A DNA stretch of 64,000 nucleotides from Nanosynbacter sp. (GCA_015257665.1 JABZJS010000004.1:7063-71062); one strand, 5' to 3'; shown: positions 9,792 to 18,838, numbered from the stretch's first letter. The notes: generated by a model from the letters alone, not told the origin. Translations and numbers: made by a program.

Positions 9792-9811
9792 TTCTTCAAT
9801 TAACGCAAAGC

Positions 9812-10312
9812 CTACTTGTGGCGCATTGCCAGGCCAGCGCGGAGCGTCTCATGATAAAACGGTAGCAGCGGAAGAGCATCGATCTCGGTGAGTGGATACC
9901 ACGTCGCTGCGCTATTTTCGGCATTAAGCTGAGGCGTTATGCGCTGCGCACATTCAACGAGCACCGGATACACATACCACTGGCGGCTATGCGCTGCGTC
10001 AATCTGCATCAGGGGCTGCTGCGACGCCACGATAGTTGTATCTCGCGAGTCAATGCCTAGTTCCTCGGCCAATTCTTGCCCGGCCAGTACCGTAATGCTC
10101 GTATCGGTTCGGTCGATGAAGCCAGAGACGCCATTGAGCATACGCGGCTGCTCAGCTTCTTGCTGGCTACGCCGCGCTAGTAAAATCTCATCACCATAGC
10201 ACACCACACAGTTGAAGACAAAGCAGATGGGTTGGCCAGTGTAGTCGATCCTTCCATCGGGCAGACGCGGATAGTCTTTGGTTTGGTAGGCAATCATCGC
10301 AAGCGGATTCAT
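9812..10312 (-). CDS. Nudix hydrolase-like protein with degenerate Nudix box
   Basis: 166 residues from ATG 10312 (MNPLAMIAYQ). The start is supported by TATACT exactly 6 nt upstream, implying a leaderless mRNA; longer forms would start before the promoter. The fold-level pattern is Nudix (GVSGFIDR...GQELAEELGI), but the signature is weak: Gln replaces the Arg of REUXEE, and the first conserved Glu is absent. Substrate unknown; relatives of this kind sanitise nucleotides or act as sensors. It converges with the glycosyltransferase gene. Confidence 0.75.
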   Translation of the reverse strand: MNPLAMIAYQTKDYPRLPDGRIDYTGQPICFVFNCVVCYGDEILLARRSQQEAEQPRMLNGVSGFIDRTDTSITVLAGQELAEELGIDSRDTTIVASQQPLMQIDAAHSRQWYVYPVLVECAQRITPQLNAENSAATWYPLTEIDALPLLPFYHETLRAGLAMRHK

Positions 10313-10430
10313 ATGATTAGTATAGCATAAGAGGAATGAACAAGGGCCGTTGATGTCGTGCAAGCTGCCTAGAATATTTTCAAACCAAGCGTTATCTCAT
10401 AGCTCTCATAGCTTTTTCATCGCTGCGAGA

Positions 10431-10512
10431 GTCAATACTGAGAGTGATAGCCGTGTGTATTCAGGCGAAGAGTCGTCAGCTCTCAAAGCACACTCCATAA
10501 ATCAGTATTGAC
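10431..10512. repeat. 82-bp element bounded by 11-bp inverted repeats
   Basis: GTCAATACTGA (10431-10441) and TCAGTATTGAC (10502-10512) are perfect inverted copies. Nested pairs GAGTG/CACTC and AGAG/CTCT can extend the fold. The right arm runs into the -35 box of the PadR gene. It could be a MITE-like remnant or a cruciform regulatory element. Confidence 0.5.
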
Positions 10513-10536
10513 AAGCATATATTCTAGTACTAGAAT
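10508..10536 (+). promoter_or_regulatory. padR-family gene promoter with palindromic operator
   Basis: TTGACA (10508-10513), 17 nt, TAGAAT (10531-10536): a near-consensus sigma70 promoter. ATTCTAGTACTAGAAT (10521-10536) is a perfect 16-bp palindrome covering the -10 box, as expected for an autorepressed PadR gene. Confidence 0.75.
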
Positions 10537-10553
10537 AAAGAACATTGGTAATT

Positions 10554-11084
10554 ATGACGATTTCACTCAATGAACATCTTATCCTTGGTATCCTTACTGA
10601 AGGGTCACAACACGGCTACCGTATTGAGCAGATCATCGCGGAGCGTGGCATGCGCCAGTGGTCAGAGGTTGGATTTTCTTCGCTATATTATATTCTTGAT
10701 AAATTGGAGAAGAAGGGATTAGCCATCAGTAAAGCAAGCATCGGCAAAGAGAAAAAAGAGTACCAGATAACCACCCGAGGCAAAGAGGTGCTCAAGCAAG
10801 CGACATATGAGCTGATATGCCAGCGCAAACCAGCAAATACGCATCTTATGACAGCGCTGGCGACGAGTTTTTCGCTTGATGATGATGAACTTGTGGCTGC
10901 GCTGCTACAGCGCAAAGAGAATCTTGAAGCTGACCTTGCGGTTATGCACCATACAGCAACACGGAGTCAGCATAATACGCCGATTGCTCAGCGGCTCTTT
11001 CATCTTGAGCAGGTGTTGCTTGTGGCGGAATTAGAGTGGATTAATCGAGAAATTATTACGTGCCAAGGAGGGGAAGACGCGTGA
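10554..11084 (+). CDS. PadR-family transcriptional regulator
   Basis: 176 residues from ATG 10554 (MTISLNEHLILGILTEG); a TTG at 10545 is possible but less likely. The N-terminal winged helix carries the PadR pattern HGYRIEQII...SSLYYILDKLEKKGL, followed by a helical C-terminal dimerisation region (about 95-175). PadR proteins repress promoters in response to small molecules. The palindrome over its own -10 box fits autorepression. Its stop overlaps the GTG of the next gene (GTGA), and that gene encodes a GyrI-like ligand-binding protein. Confidence 0.88.
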   Translation: MTISLNEHLILGILTEGSQHGYRIEQIIAERGMRQWSEVGFSSLYYILDKLEKKGLAISKASIGKEKKEYQITTRGKEVLKQATYELICQRKPANTHLMTALATSFSLDDDELVAALLQRKENLEADLAVMHHTATRSQHNTPIAQRLFHLEQVLLVAELEWINREIITCQGGEDA

Positions 11085-11748
11085 TATTTGATTTTAAAAA
11101 AGAATACAGAGCATTGTATCAGCCTGGGACGACGCCAAGTATTGTAACCGTTCCGAAGATGAACTACCTTGCTGTGCGCGGCATTGGTGACCCGAATCAG
11201 GCTGGCGGCGAATATAAAGAGTCTATCGAACTCTTGTATGGCATAGCGTATACCCTCAAGATGAGCAAGAAGAGCTCGCATACGATTGCTGGGTTTTTGA
11301 TTATGTCGTCCCGCCGCTTGAGGGTTTCTGGTGGCAGGGTAACGGCCAAAGCTATATGGATTATACACGCAAGCAAGATATGCACTTCATCTCTCTGATT
11401 CGCCTACCCGACTTTGTCACGAAAGAGGATTTCGACTGGGGTGTTGCCACGGTTACGGCAAAGAAGAAACGGGACTTCTCGCCAGTGGAATTTTTCACAT
11501 ACGATGAGGGTCTTTGTGTTCAGTGTATGCATATTGGTGTATATGATGATGAGCCTGTAACTGTTGCCGCAATGCATAGTACCGCTCTCATGCATGGATA
11601 CGACATTGACATTAACGCGCAGCGCTTCCATCACGAAATTTATCTAAGTGACCCAAGAAAAACCACTCCAGAAAAAATGAGAACCGTGCTCCGCCACCCT
11701 ATCAAGAAAAGAGTAGAGCCAGCAAGGAGGGAGCTGCGAGAGCCGTAA
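11081..11748 (+). pseudogene. GyrI-like small-molecule-binding domain protein, frameshifted
   Basis: GTG 11081 opens MIFDFKKEYRALYQPG...MNYLAVRGIGDPN, the start of a GyrI-like (AraC effector-binding-like) protein. The frame is lost in a run of five T at 11294-11298. One additional T would restore GFFDYVVPPLEGFWWQ and join it to the downstream frame, which continues through MDYTRKQDMHFISLIRLPDF to a stop at 11748. The joined product would be about 222 residues, a normal length. It is either a recent mutation, a phase-variable tract or a base-call error. GTGA overlap with padR shows they are one operon. Confidence 0.7.
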
Positions 11749-11841
11749 CAGGCACTCTCGCTATATGATGGTGTTTTTAAGACTGCCCTAAGCCACGTCG
11801 TGCATACTACAGATACAACCATAAACAAGGAGTATACGACA

Positions 11842-12099
11842 ATGGCACAGCAACCAACTCTCACCACAGATGAAGCTCTCGTTTTGCAGCAGATCAACGA
11901 GCATGACGAAGATGATGTGATTGGCCTAGAGCAGAGTCTGCGCATGAGCCGCCCAAAGCTTATAGCGCAACTCACTCACCTCAAGAATAAAGGACTTATT
12001 ACGGTCAAGATGACGACTGGTGATTGGTGGATCATCGTCAGCCGCCGCGGCCAACAGATGATGCGCCGTCTATGGCCCGAAGCAGCACTGGGGTACTAG
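11842..12099 (+). CDS. Small winged-helix (MarR-like) DNA-binding protein
   Basis: 85 residues from ATG 11842, selected because AAGGAG lies about 9 nt upstream. The whole protein is one winged helix (ALVLQQINEHDEDDVIGLEQSLRMSRPKLIAQLTHLKNKGLI...SRRGQQMM), with the beta-wing ending before GDWWIIVS. No ligand or dimerisation extension is visible. It stands alone between the PadR/GyrI pair and the two-component system; its target is unknown. Confidence 0.7.
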   Translation: MAQQPTLTTDEALVLQQINEHDEDDVIGLEQSLRMSRPKLIAQLTHLKNKGLITVKMTTGDWWIIVSRRGQQMMRRLWPEAALGY

Positions 12100-12303
12100 C
12101 CCGCAATACGAAGGATAAGCATCGCCACTATGACACTAAGAGGGTGAGATAATGTGACTGACACGGCTTACGCAATATGTAATGATAAACTTGAACATTC
12201 TTGGGAAATATTCATTTTAGCACGCCATCGGATATCTGAAAAGAGAAGTTTAGGGCAGTGCAATAAAGATTTATAATGATGAATAACACGGTATAATGAG
12301 GAT

Positions 12304-12987
12304 ATGAAACTACTAGTCGTTGATGATGAGCGGCGCATTGCCGAGTCGATAAAACAGGGGTTAGAGCAAGAAGGTTACGCCGTCGATGTCGCCTTTGATG
12401 GTGAGGATGGTTACAATGCTGCATGGGCCGATGAGTATGATGCGATTATTCTTGATGTAATGATGCCAGTGATGAATGGCTTCGAAGTGGTGCAGAAGCT
12501 TCGCAGCACGGGCAACCACACACCAGTGCTGATGCTCACAGCTAAGGACCAGACGCAGGATATTGTGGCGGGGCTTGACCACGGCGCAGACGACTATTTA
12601 CCCAAGCCTTTTTCCTTCGATGTGCTAGCGGCTCGCGTGCGTGCCCTGCTACGACGTCCCCAAGAGGCGCTCGGGACCGTGCTGCGCGTGGCTGATATCG
12701 AGCTCGATACCGTTAAGCAGACCGTGACGCGAGCTGGCCAGCCTATTGCGCTCTCAGCCAAAGAGTTTGCCATCTTCGAGCACCTCCTGCGCAACAAGAA
12801 TCAAATCCTCAGCAAAAATAACATTATGACTCACGTTTGGGACTTCGACGCTGATATCTTGCCAAATAATGTTGAGGTTTTTATCAACTATCTCCGGGGC
12901 AAACTCGAGAAGCCATTCCCAGATAGTCGCCCGATTATCGAGACAGTGCGGGGCTTTGGCTACATCATCAAGGACGACCCAGCATGA
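12304..12987 (+). CDS. OmpR/PhoB-family response regulator
   Basis: 227 residues. A receiver domain (1-120) has the acidic pocket D7-D8, phosphoacceptor D51 (ILDVMMPVMNG) and K102 region (YLPKPF). A C-terminal winged-helix OmpR domain ends with VRGFGYII. TATAAT (12292-12297) stands 6 nt before the ATG, so the mRNA is predicted to be leaderless. The partner kinase starts 10 bp after the stop. Confidence 0.93.
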   Translation: MKLLVVDDERRIAESIKQGLEQEGYAVDVAFDGEDGYNAAWADEYDAIILDVMMPVMNGFEVVQKLRSTGNHTPVLMLTAKDQTQDIVAGLDHGADDYLPKPFSFDVLAARVRALLRRPQEALGTVLRVADIELDTVKQTVTRAGQPIALSAKEFAIFEHLLRNKNQILSKNNIMTHVWDFDADILPNNVEVFINYLRGKLEKPFPDSRPIIETVRGFGYIIKDDPA

Positions 12988-12997
12988 GGCAGCACCA

Positions 12998-14008
12998 ATG
13001 AGCTTTCGCACCACAACGCTCCGGCTGGCTGGTACCTACCTTGCGATTATCATGGTAATGAGCCTTGGGTTTAGCCTGGTATTTTATCAGACGTCGGCTG
13101 CGCAATTGGAGCGGCAGCGCCCACCGAGTGAGGCTGGCAGAGAGCAAGAATTTCATTTTACCGATCATACCGTCAATCGCTTCCTTGAGCGGCGAGCGGC
13201 TGAGGCGCGGCAAGAGCTGATCGCTCAGCTGGTGCTCGTGAATCTCGCGGCGCTGGCAATTGGCAGTGTAGTGAGCTATCTTCTCGCGGAGCACACCCTG
13301 CGGCCGATCCGCGCCAACATGCACGCCCAGACGCAGTTCGTTAGTGATGCCAGTCATGAGCTGCGCACGCCGCTGACCGCGCTACGCACCGCGAACGAAG
13401 TGGCGCTGCGCAATCCTAAGCTCACCCTCGCTGAGGCTCGCGCCGTCATAGAAGCGAATGTGACCGATGCGACGCGGCTGCAAACGCTAGCCAATACAAT
13501 GCTTGGCTTGCTTCGGCACGACCGCTCGGTGGTGCAGCTGCAGCCAGTTGCTTTACAAACTGTGGTGAGTGAAGCGATGAACTTAGTGGTGGCACCTGCC
13601 CAAGCGAAGTCGATTGCCATTGACGATACCACGCCACCTTTGGTGGTGCGGGCTCATCAGCAGCGTCTTGTTCAGCTCCTTACCATTTTGCTCGACAATG
13701 CCATCAAATACAGCCCGGAGCATACCACCATTACTGTCACTGCTGAGAGTACCAATCGCTGGGCTAGGGTGCAGATCATTGACCAAGGCATCGGGATGGA
13801 CGCCGCCACGCAGCGTCAGATATTCCAGCGCTTCTACCGAGCCGACCAAGCTCGCACTGGTGGCCTAGGCCAGGGCTATGGCCTTGGGCTTGCGATTGCC
13901 CAGCAGATCATCACCGAACATGGCGGCAAAATTACTGTCGACAGTACGCCTGGTAGTGGCACGACCTTTACGGTGAGCTTGCGCCTTGCTGGCAGGCAGA
14001 GTATGTAG
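12998..14008 (+). CDS. Sensor histidine kinase of the two-component system
   Basis: 336 residues from ATG 12998 (MSFRTTTLRL). Two membrane helices (about 11-30 and 75-96) enclose a short external loop of about 45 residues. Next come a brief linker, the H-box FVSDASHELRTP with phosphorylated His120, and the N, G1 and G2 boxes of the ATPase domain (LLDNAIKYSP, IIDQGIGM, GYGLGLAI). There is hardly any sensing domain, so it probably senses membrane or envelope state. It pairs with the response regulator immediately upstream. A glycine-rich membrane protein at 14606 may be in its regulon, but nothing in the sequence proves this. Confidence 0.9.
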   Translation: MSFRTTTLRLAGTYLAIIMVMSLGFSLVFYQTSAAQLERQRPPSEAGREQEFHFTDHTVNRFLERRAAEARQELIAQLVLVNLAALAIGSVVSYLLAEHTLRPIRANMHAQTQFVSDASHELRTPLTALRTANEVALRNPKLTLAEARAVIEANVTDATRLQTLANTMLGLLRHDRSVVQLQPVALQTVVSEAMNLVVAPAQAKSIAIDDTTPPLVVRAHQQRLVQLLTILLDNAIKYSPEHTTITVTAESTNRWARVQIIDQGIGMDAATQRQIFQRFYRADQARTGGLGQGYGLGLAIAQQIITEHGGKITVDSTPGSGTTFTVSLRLAGRQSM

Positions 14009-14112
14009 TAGATAACGTTCTGTAGAAATAAAGAGCGGATGCTTGATAAATAAGCAAAGGCGCGTATCAAACTGGACTTAGACTAGCTGGTAGCAAGAGT
14101 ATATGGGTTGTA

Positions 14113-14388
14113 TTACTTTTTGAGATCAGCTAAAAATTCTTCGGCAGAGTTAAACGGCTTACTCAAGTTATTACCAGTTGCTAGCGATGGCTCAATTTCA
14201 GTAAGCAGTGCTTCGAGTTGCGGTGTCGTTAGCTCAGGGGTATACGGCTCAATATGGCGAGTTGCAACGACTTGCGTGAGGTAGCTGTTAATTAACGCGC
14301 TCAACGTTAGGCCAGCGCTTTTTGCGACTTCCTGGGCTTGGCGCTTAATATTTTCATCTAATTTTATACGCGTTGTCACCATACTCAT
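14113..14388 (-). CDS. RelB/DinJ-like antitoxin, orphan
   Basis: 91 residues from ATG 14388 (MSMVTTRIKLDENIKRQAQE). The N-terminus is a ribbon-helix-helix DNA-binding domain of the RelB/DinJ type; the C-terminus (SAEEFLADLKK) is the usual toxin-contacting helix. No toxin gene follows, because the next sequence downstream is the end of the histidine kinase. An 8-bp inverted repeat covers the start codon. It may protect against incoming toxin, or be a leftover antitoxin or a plain regulator. Confidence 0.7.
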   Translation of the reverse strand: MSMVTTRIKLDENIKRQAQEVAKSAGLTLSALINSYLTQVVATRHIEPYTPELTTPQLEALLTEIEPSLATGNNLSKPFNSAEEFLADLKK

Positions 14389-14401
14389 ACTACTGAGTAT
14401 G
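14380..14401. promoter_or_regulatory. Inverted-repeat operator over the antitoxin start
   Basis: CATACTCA (14380-14387), 6 nt, TGAGTATG (14394-14401) is a perfect inverted repeat. It includes both candidate start codons of the RelB-like gene and fits autorepression by a ribbon-helix-helix protein. Confidence 0.6.
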
Positions 14402-14605
14402 TACGAAGTAATATACTGCGTCAAGAACAGCATTCTTTTCTTGCATCCTATTAGATAGCACACTCGGACGAAGTTTATGCAAAAAGAGTGTGAGCTGAGC
14501 GCGAGAAAAGCGCGCGGCAATGCGATGGGTCTAGCAAGATTTCACTTTAAGCTTCTTTTAACGCCTACTCCCTATACTCGAACCATAATAACGAAAGGAG
14601 TATAC

Positions 14606-14959
14606 ATGAAAATAGAAGATGGCTTTGCAACGGAGAAGCGTAGTGCGTCGCCGACATCCCCATCGTCCACACAAGTACAGGCCAAAGGTACGGCCAACTC
14701 TGGTTTGATCGCGGCGGTGATCGGGGGTGTGATCGTGGCGGCAGCGCTCGGATTTCTTGGTGGTATGCAGGTCAATAGCCGCAGCACATCGAGCCAAAGT
14801 GGCCCTGGTGGCCATGGTATGATGGGTAGTCAAACCAGCCAGGGGAACATGTCGCCACCAGGCCAAGCAGGGCAGTCGACGGGCAGTGGTAACCAGCCAG
14901 GCGCACCGTCAAATGGAGCAAATACCACCACGCAAACCCAGCAAGGTACCACCCAATAA
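14606..14959 (+). CDS. Small single-pass membrane protein with low-complexity outer tail
   Basis: 117 residues from ATG 14606, with AAAGGAG 6 nt upstream. A short polar N-terminus is followed by one membrane helix (about 33-54, SGLIAAVIGGVIVAAALGFL). The 60-residue outer tail is made of Gly, Ser, Gln, Asn, Thr and Pro, with GPGGHGMMG. The tail resembles the Gly/His-rich regions of the GT2-GT39 protein and could be a glycosylated surface stalk. No family recognised. A strong terminator follows. Confidence 0.7.
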   Translation: MKIEDGFATEKRSASPTSPSSTQVQAKGTANSGLIAAVIGGVIVAAALGFLGGMQVNSRSTSSQSGPGGHGMMGSQTSQGNMSPPGQAGQSTGSGNQPGAPSNGANTTTQTQQGTTQ

Positions 14960-15000
14960 ACCACGCAAGATACGACCAAGAATACCTAATACTGATAATA

Positions 15001-15029
15001 AAACCACCTCTGATATGAGGTGGTTTTTG
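15001..15029 (+). terminator. Rho-independent terminator
   Basis: AAACCACCTC (15001-15010) pairs perfectly with GAGGTGGTTT (15017-15026) around TGATAT and continues into T residues. It lies between convergent genes and works in both directions. Confidence 0.85.
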
Positions 15030-15046
15030 GCTTACTGGAGTAAAAA

Positions 15047-15814
15047 TTATTGTGGCAAGGAGACACCCTTTTCTTTGAGGGTCGGCTCGATGACGAGCTT
15101 GCCAAAGGCGTCAGCGTCGGCCCACACTTGGCGCGCATCTGAACTGCCTGAGGTGGTGAGCTTGCCGTCCTTGACGTATTGATTGGTTACATTCTTGCCA
15201 TTGACGAGAATAGCTGGTGTGGCGCTGGCGGCATTTTGAGCGCCAGCTAGGGATTTATCGAAGGCGATCTTTTTCTTAATCCGGGCACCTGAGCGGTCGG
15301 CCTCGGCGAGGTCGGTCTTGAAGCGGTTGACATCAAGGCCAAGCCCCTGTGCAGTGGTGACGAAGTAGTTGGTGCGTTCTGTGCCATCGAGTGACTGCCA
15401 CGAATTTTGTTCGGTGTAGACTTTGTCGTGCATCTCCCAATATTTACCCTGGAAGCCAGCCGACTCAACTGCCGCTGCTGCCGCGAGTGCATTGGGGTGG
15501 ATGGACGAGAGAGGGTTGTTGCGGAAGATGAGCTGCACGTGATCCTTGTATTTCTCAGTGACTGCCTTGAGTGCAGGCGAGGCCTGCGAACAGCCGGGGC
15601 ACTGGAAATCTCCATATTCGATGATTGTTACCTTGGGTGATTTGCTCCCGTGGGTATGGTCGGCGATGTCGCCATTTTGGTTACTGGCGCTTTGTACCTG
15701 CAATGGGTCGACACCCGACAGATTGATCGACTCACCTTGGCGCGACAGCCACACGAGCCCACCTAAGATTGCGAGGCAAAGCACTGCAAAGATCAGCCAT
15801 GATTTTTTTGTCAT
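15047..15814 (-). CDS. Secreted or anchored DsbA-like thiol:disulfide oxidoreductase
   Basis: 255 residues. A membrane helix (6-24) is followed by a thioredoxin-fold domain of the DsbA/BdbD type with redox pair C72-P-G-C75 (YGDFQCPGC). The partner cis-Pro region is SATPAILVNG. It faces outside the membrane and would form disulfides in exported proteins. AGGAGG lies about 12 nt before the ATG, slightly long. No DsbB/VKOR partner is in the window. It is divergent from the CBS-domain gene. Confidence 0.88.
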   Translation of the reverse strand: MTKKSWLIFAVLCLAILGGLVWLSRQGESINLSGVDPLQVQSASNQNGDIADHTHGSKSPKVTIIEYGDFQCPGCSQASPALKAVTEKYKDHVQLIFRNNPLSSIHPNALAAAAAVESAGFQGKYWEMHDKVYTEQNSWQSLDGTERTNYFVTTAQGLGLDVNRFKTDLAEADRSGARIKKKIAFDKSLAGAQNAASATPAILVNGKNVTNQYVKDGKLTTSGSSDARQVWADADAFGKLVIEPTLKEKGVSLPQ

Positions 15815-15937
15815 AAACGAAACATTCCTCCTTATTCTTGCATATTATATCGTGCCCGAGAGACCGAATCAAGCTGACAGAGGTGCTGCACAGGCCAAAG
15901 CATTGAGCCGATCAGGGGAGTGCGCTACAATGATGGC

Positions 15938-16960
15938 ATGGAAATGCTCATGATCATCATCTTTGCTATCTTTGTGATTGCCCTCATCCTGGCTGGTAGT
16001 GCATGGCCCGATATACCGCCAGTGAGCCAATACGAGCTCGAGCGGCGTCGCCAGCAGAATAATCGCACAGCAATCCACCAGTTGCGGCGCATTGCCGTCT
16101 ACGATGATCTCGTTTCGCTTCAGCGCTGCGTGGTGGCGCTATTGCTGGTACTGATGGTGATGGCAAGCATTGGGGCATTTGACTTTGGTGGTGGTGTGCT
16201 GGTTGCGCTCGCGGTGGCACTGCTCTATGGTGGTGTGGGGCGGATTGGCTGGGTGCATGCGATTGCCCAGCGCTTCTATAATGCAGTCGAGCCGAGCTTC
16301 GTTAGTTTTGCCGGGCGGTTCCCGCGAGTGGTGCGCATTGTCCGTTCGTTTGTGCCGCCAGTAGAGACGAATCTTCGCCTGGGGTCGCGAGCTGAGCTTG
16401 AACATCTGGTGCGTCATGCTCGGCCATCAGTCTTGCCACCAGTCGAGCGTGAGCAAGCGCTGGGGAGCTTGACTTTTGCGCGTAAGACAGTCGAAACAGT
16501 CATGGTGCCGCGCAATGCTATCAAGACAGTCGAGCAAGATGCCATGGTGGGGCCGCTGTTACTCGATGAATTGCACCGCACCGGGCATAGCCGCTTCCCA
16601 GTGGTGGATGGCGACATTGATCATATTATTGGCGTGCTACACACCCGCGACTTTATGTCGCTTAAGGAGGCAGTGTCGGCTCAGGTGCAAACGGTGATGG
16701 ACCCAAATGTGTACTACATCGACGGGGCACAGTCACTCGAGCAAGCCTTGGGTGCATTTATTAAGACGCGCCAACAGGTCTTCATTGTCGTCAATACGTA
16801 TCGTGAGACAGTGGGGATGGTGACGTTGGACGATTGTATCGAAGCCTTGCTTGGCCATGCTCCCACAGCGGATGATGACGAGGTGTATAGCCAGCCAGTG
16901 GCCTTGCCCGAACCTACGCAACCACGCGCCCTCCCCATGGGCGAGCAGAATGATGCCTGA
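15938..16960 (+). CDS. Membrane protein with a CBS-domain pair (CNNM/hemolysin C-like)
   Basis: 340 residues from ATG 15938 (MEMLMIIIFA). It has one N-terminal helix, a polar loop, and two or three helices around 70-120. The cytoplasmic tandem CBS module spans about 185-310 (VETVMVPRNAIKTVEQDAMVG...GVLHTRDFMSL...VGMVTLDDCIEALLG). The layout is that of CNNM/CorC transporters, but the membrane part is shorter than usual and no CorC_HlyC domain follows. CBS pairs bind adenosine nucleotides and gate the membrane part. Ion specificity cannot be read. Confidence 0.75.
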   Translation: MEMLMIIIFAIFVIALILAGSAWPDIPPVSQYELERRRQQNNRTAIHQLRRIAVYDDLVSLQRCVVALLLVLMVMASIGAFDFGGGVLVALAVALLYGGVGRIGWVHAIAQRFYNAVEPSFVSFAGRFPRVVRIVRSFVPPVETNLRLGSRAELEHLVRHARPSVLPPVEREQALGSLTFARKTVETVMVPRNAIKTVEQDAMVGPLLLDELHRTGHSRFPVVDGDIDHIIGVLHTRDFMSLKEAVSAQVQTVMDPNVYYIDGAQSLEQALGAFIKTRQQVFIVVNTYRETVGMVTLDDCIEALLGHAPTADDDEVYSQPVALPEPTQPRALPMGEQNDA

Positions 16961-16983
16961 AATTGTGGTATAATCTAACAGAT

Positions 16984-18762
16984 ATGACACAACGAATACT
17001 TGCCAACCAAACGCCGGATTACACCGGTCAAACCATCACTGTGGCCGGCTGGGTACATGCACGGCGCGACCATGGTGGCCTGATTTTCATCGACCTGCGC
17101 GACCATACTGGCCTGGTGCAGCTGGTCGTCAGCCCTGAGCAAGCTGCGGCCTTTGCCCTGGCGGAGCATGCCCGCGACGAGTATGTCCTGCGAGCCCGTG
17201 GCGAGGTCCGCCAGCGTGGTGAGGGTCTGGCCAACCCTAATATTGCCAGTGGTAGCATCGAGCTAGCCGTCAGTGAGCTAGAGGTGCTCAACAAAGCCGA
17301 GACGCTGCCTATCCAGCCCTTTAGCGAGACTAACCAAGCGAATGAAGACCTGCGCTTTGCCTACCGCTACCTGGACCTGCGCCGCCCCAAGCTGCAAACG
17401 ATGCTGCGTCGCCGCGCCGATATGTACCGCCGCATGCGCCAGTATATGGACGAGCATGATTTCATCGAAATCCAAACGCCGATTTTGGCTAATTCCAGCC
17501 CCGAGGGTGCGCGCGACTTCCTGATCCCCAGCCGCTTGCAAGAGGGTAAATTCTACGCTCTGCCACAAGCACCGCAGCAGTTTAAGCAGCTGCTGATGGT
17601 TGGTGGCGTGCCGCGCTACTACCAGCTGGCTGCTTGCTTCCGCGACGAAGACCCGCGCGCCGATCGCCTGTATGGTGAGTTTTACCAGCTGGATCTCGAG
17701 ATGAGCTTTGTGGAGGATGGCGAGCAAGTCCGCCAGATGATGGAGCCACTGATGCAGCAGCTGGTGACGGATTTTGCTGGCAAAACACTGCTAGACCTCA
17801 GCAACCTCCCAGCTGGCGATGGCCAGCCTATCCCGCGCATCCCGTACCAAACCGCCATGGAAACCTATGGTAGCGACAAGCCAGACCTGCGCTTTGGTAT
17901 GGAGCTGGTTGAGCTAACGGACGTGTTTGCCGACACCGAATTTGGCGTGTTCAAAAACGCTGAATGTATCAAGGCAATCTGCGTCACAAACGGCGCGTCG
18001 CTCAGTCGCAAGCAGATCGATGGCTTTACCCACATTGCCAAAGCCGAGGGCGCAGGTGGTCTTGCTTACATTACCTACCAAGATGGCGCAGCCAAGAGCC
18101 CAATTGCTAAGTTCTTGACCGAAGAAGAGCTGGCTGCTATCCAAGCCAAGACGGGGGCTAAGGACGGCGATGCAGTCTTCTTTGGAGCTGATACGCGCCC
18201 AGTGGTCAATGCAGTGCTAGGGCGGCTGCGCAGTGAGTTTGCCGAGCACTTTGGCCTAAAGGACCCGCAGGTGGTGGCGCTGGCCTGGATTATCGATTTC
18301 CCATTCTACGAGTGGGATGAGCATGCGCGCAGGCTCGACTTTGGTCACAATCCCTTTAGTATGCCAAAGGGTGGGCTCAGCACGCTGCAAGCCGCCCAGT
18401 CGGATGATGAGAAGCTAGCCATCCTGGCCGACCAGTTCGATATGGTGATGAACGGCTACGAAATCTGCAGCGGCGGTGTGCGTAACCATAATCCAGCCGT
18501 ACTGTATGAAGTATTTGGATTGCTCGGCTATAGCCGGCAATATGTGGAAGAAAAGTTTGGCGCTATGCTGCGGGCCTTTACCTACGGTGCGCCGCCACAC
18601 GCGGGCTGTGCCTTTGGCATTGACCGTATCCTGATGGAGCTAATCGGCGAGCATAACGTCCGCGAAACCCTCGCCTTCCCCAAAAACGGCAGCGGTGTCG
18701 ACGTCATGATGGACTCACCCGCGCAGGTAGAACCTGGGCAACTGAAGGAGTTGGGGTTATAA
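16984..18762 (+). CDS. aspS: Aspartyl-tRNA synthetase
   Basis: 592 residues from ATG 16984. TATAAT at 16969-16974 lies 9 nt upstream, marking a leaderless start. An N-terminal OB fold binds the anticodon (TVAGWVHARRDHGGLIFIDLRD). Class II motifs 2 (CFRDEDPRADR) and 3 (GIDRILMEL) and a bacterial GAD insertion (about 290-420) are present, matching the normal bacterial length. It charges tRNA-Asp, and possibly tRNA-Asn where an amidotransferase exists. Confidence 0.96.
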   Translation: MTQRILANQTPDYTGQTITVAGWVHARRDHGGLIFIDLRDHTGLVQLVVSPEQAAAFALAEHARDEYVLRARGEVRQRGEGLANPNIASGSIELAVSELEVLNKAETLPIQPFSETNQANEDLRFAYRYLDLRRPKLQTMLRRRADMYRRMRQYMDEHDFIEIQTPILANSSPEGARDFLIPSRLQEGKFYALPQAPQQFKQLLMVGGVPRYYQLAACFRDEDPRADRLYGEFYQLDLEMSFVEDGEQVRQMMEPLMQQLVTDFAGKTLLDLSNLPAGDGQPIPRIPYQTAMETYGSDKPDLRFGMELVELTDVFADTEFGVFKNAECIKAICVTNGASLSRKQIDGFTHIAKAEGAGGLAYITYQDGAAKSPIAKFLTEEELAAIQAKTGAKDGDAVFFGADTRPVVNAVLGRLRSEFAEHFGLKDPQVVALAWIIDFPFYEWDEHARRLDFGHNPFSMPKGGLSTLQAAQSDDEKLAILADQFDMVMNGYEICSGGVRNHNPAVLYEVFGLLGYSRQYVEEKFGAMLRAFTYGAPPHAGCAFGIDRILMELIGEHNVRETLAFPKNGSGVDVMMDSPAQVEPGQLKELGL

Positions 18763-18838
18763 ACAAACGAGCGATGGCTCGCTATCATTACGAATCTGGT
18801 GCAAATGAAATAAAAGTACACAAGGAGGCAATGACTCT

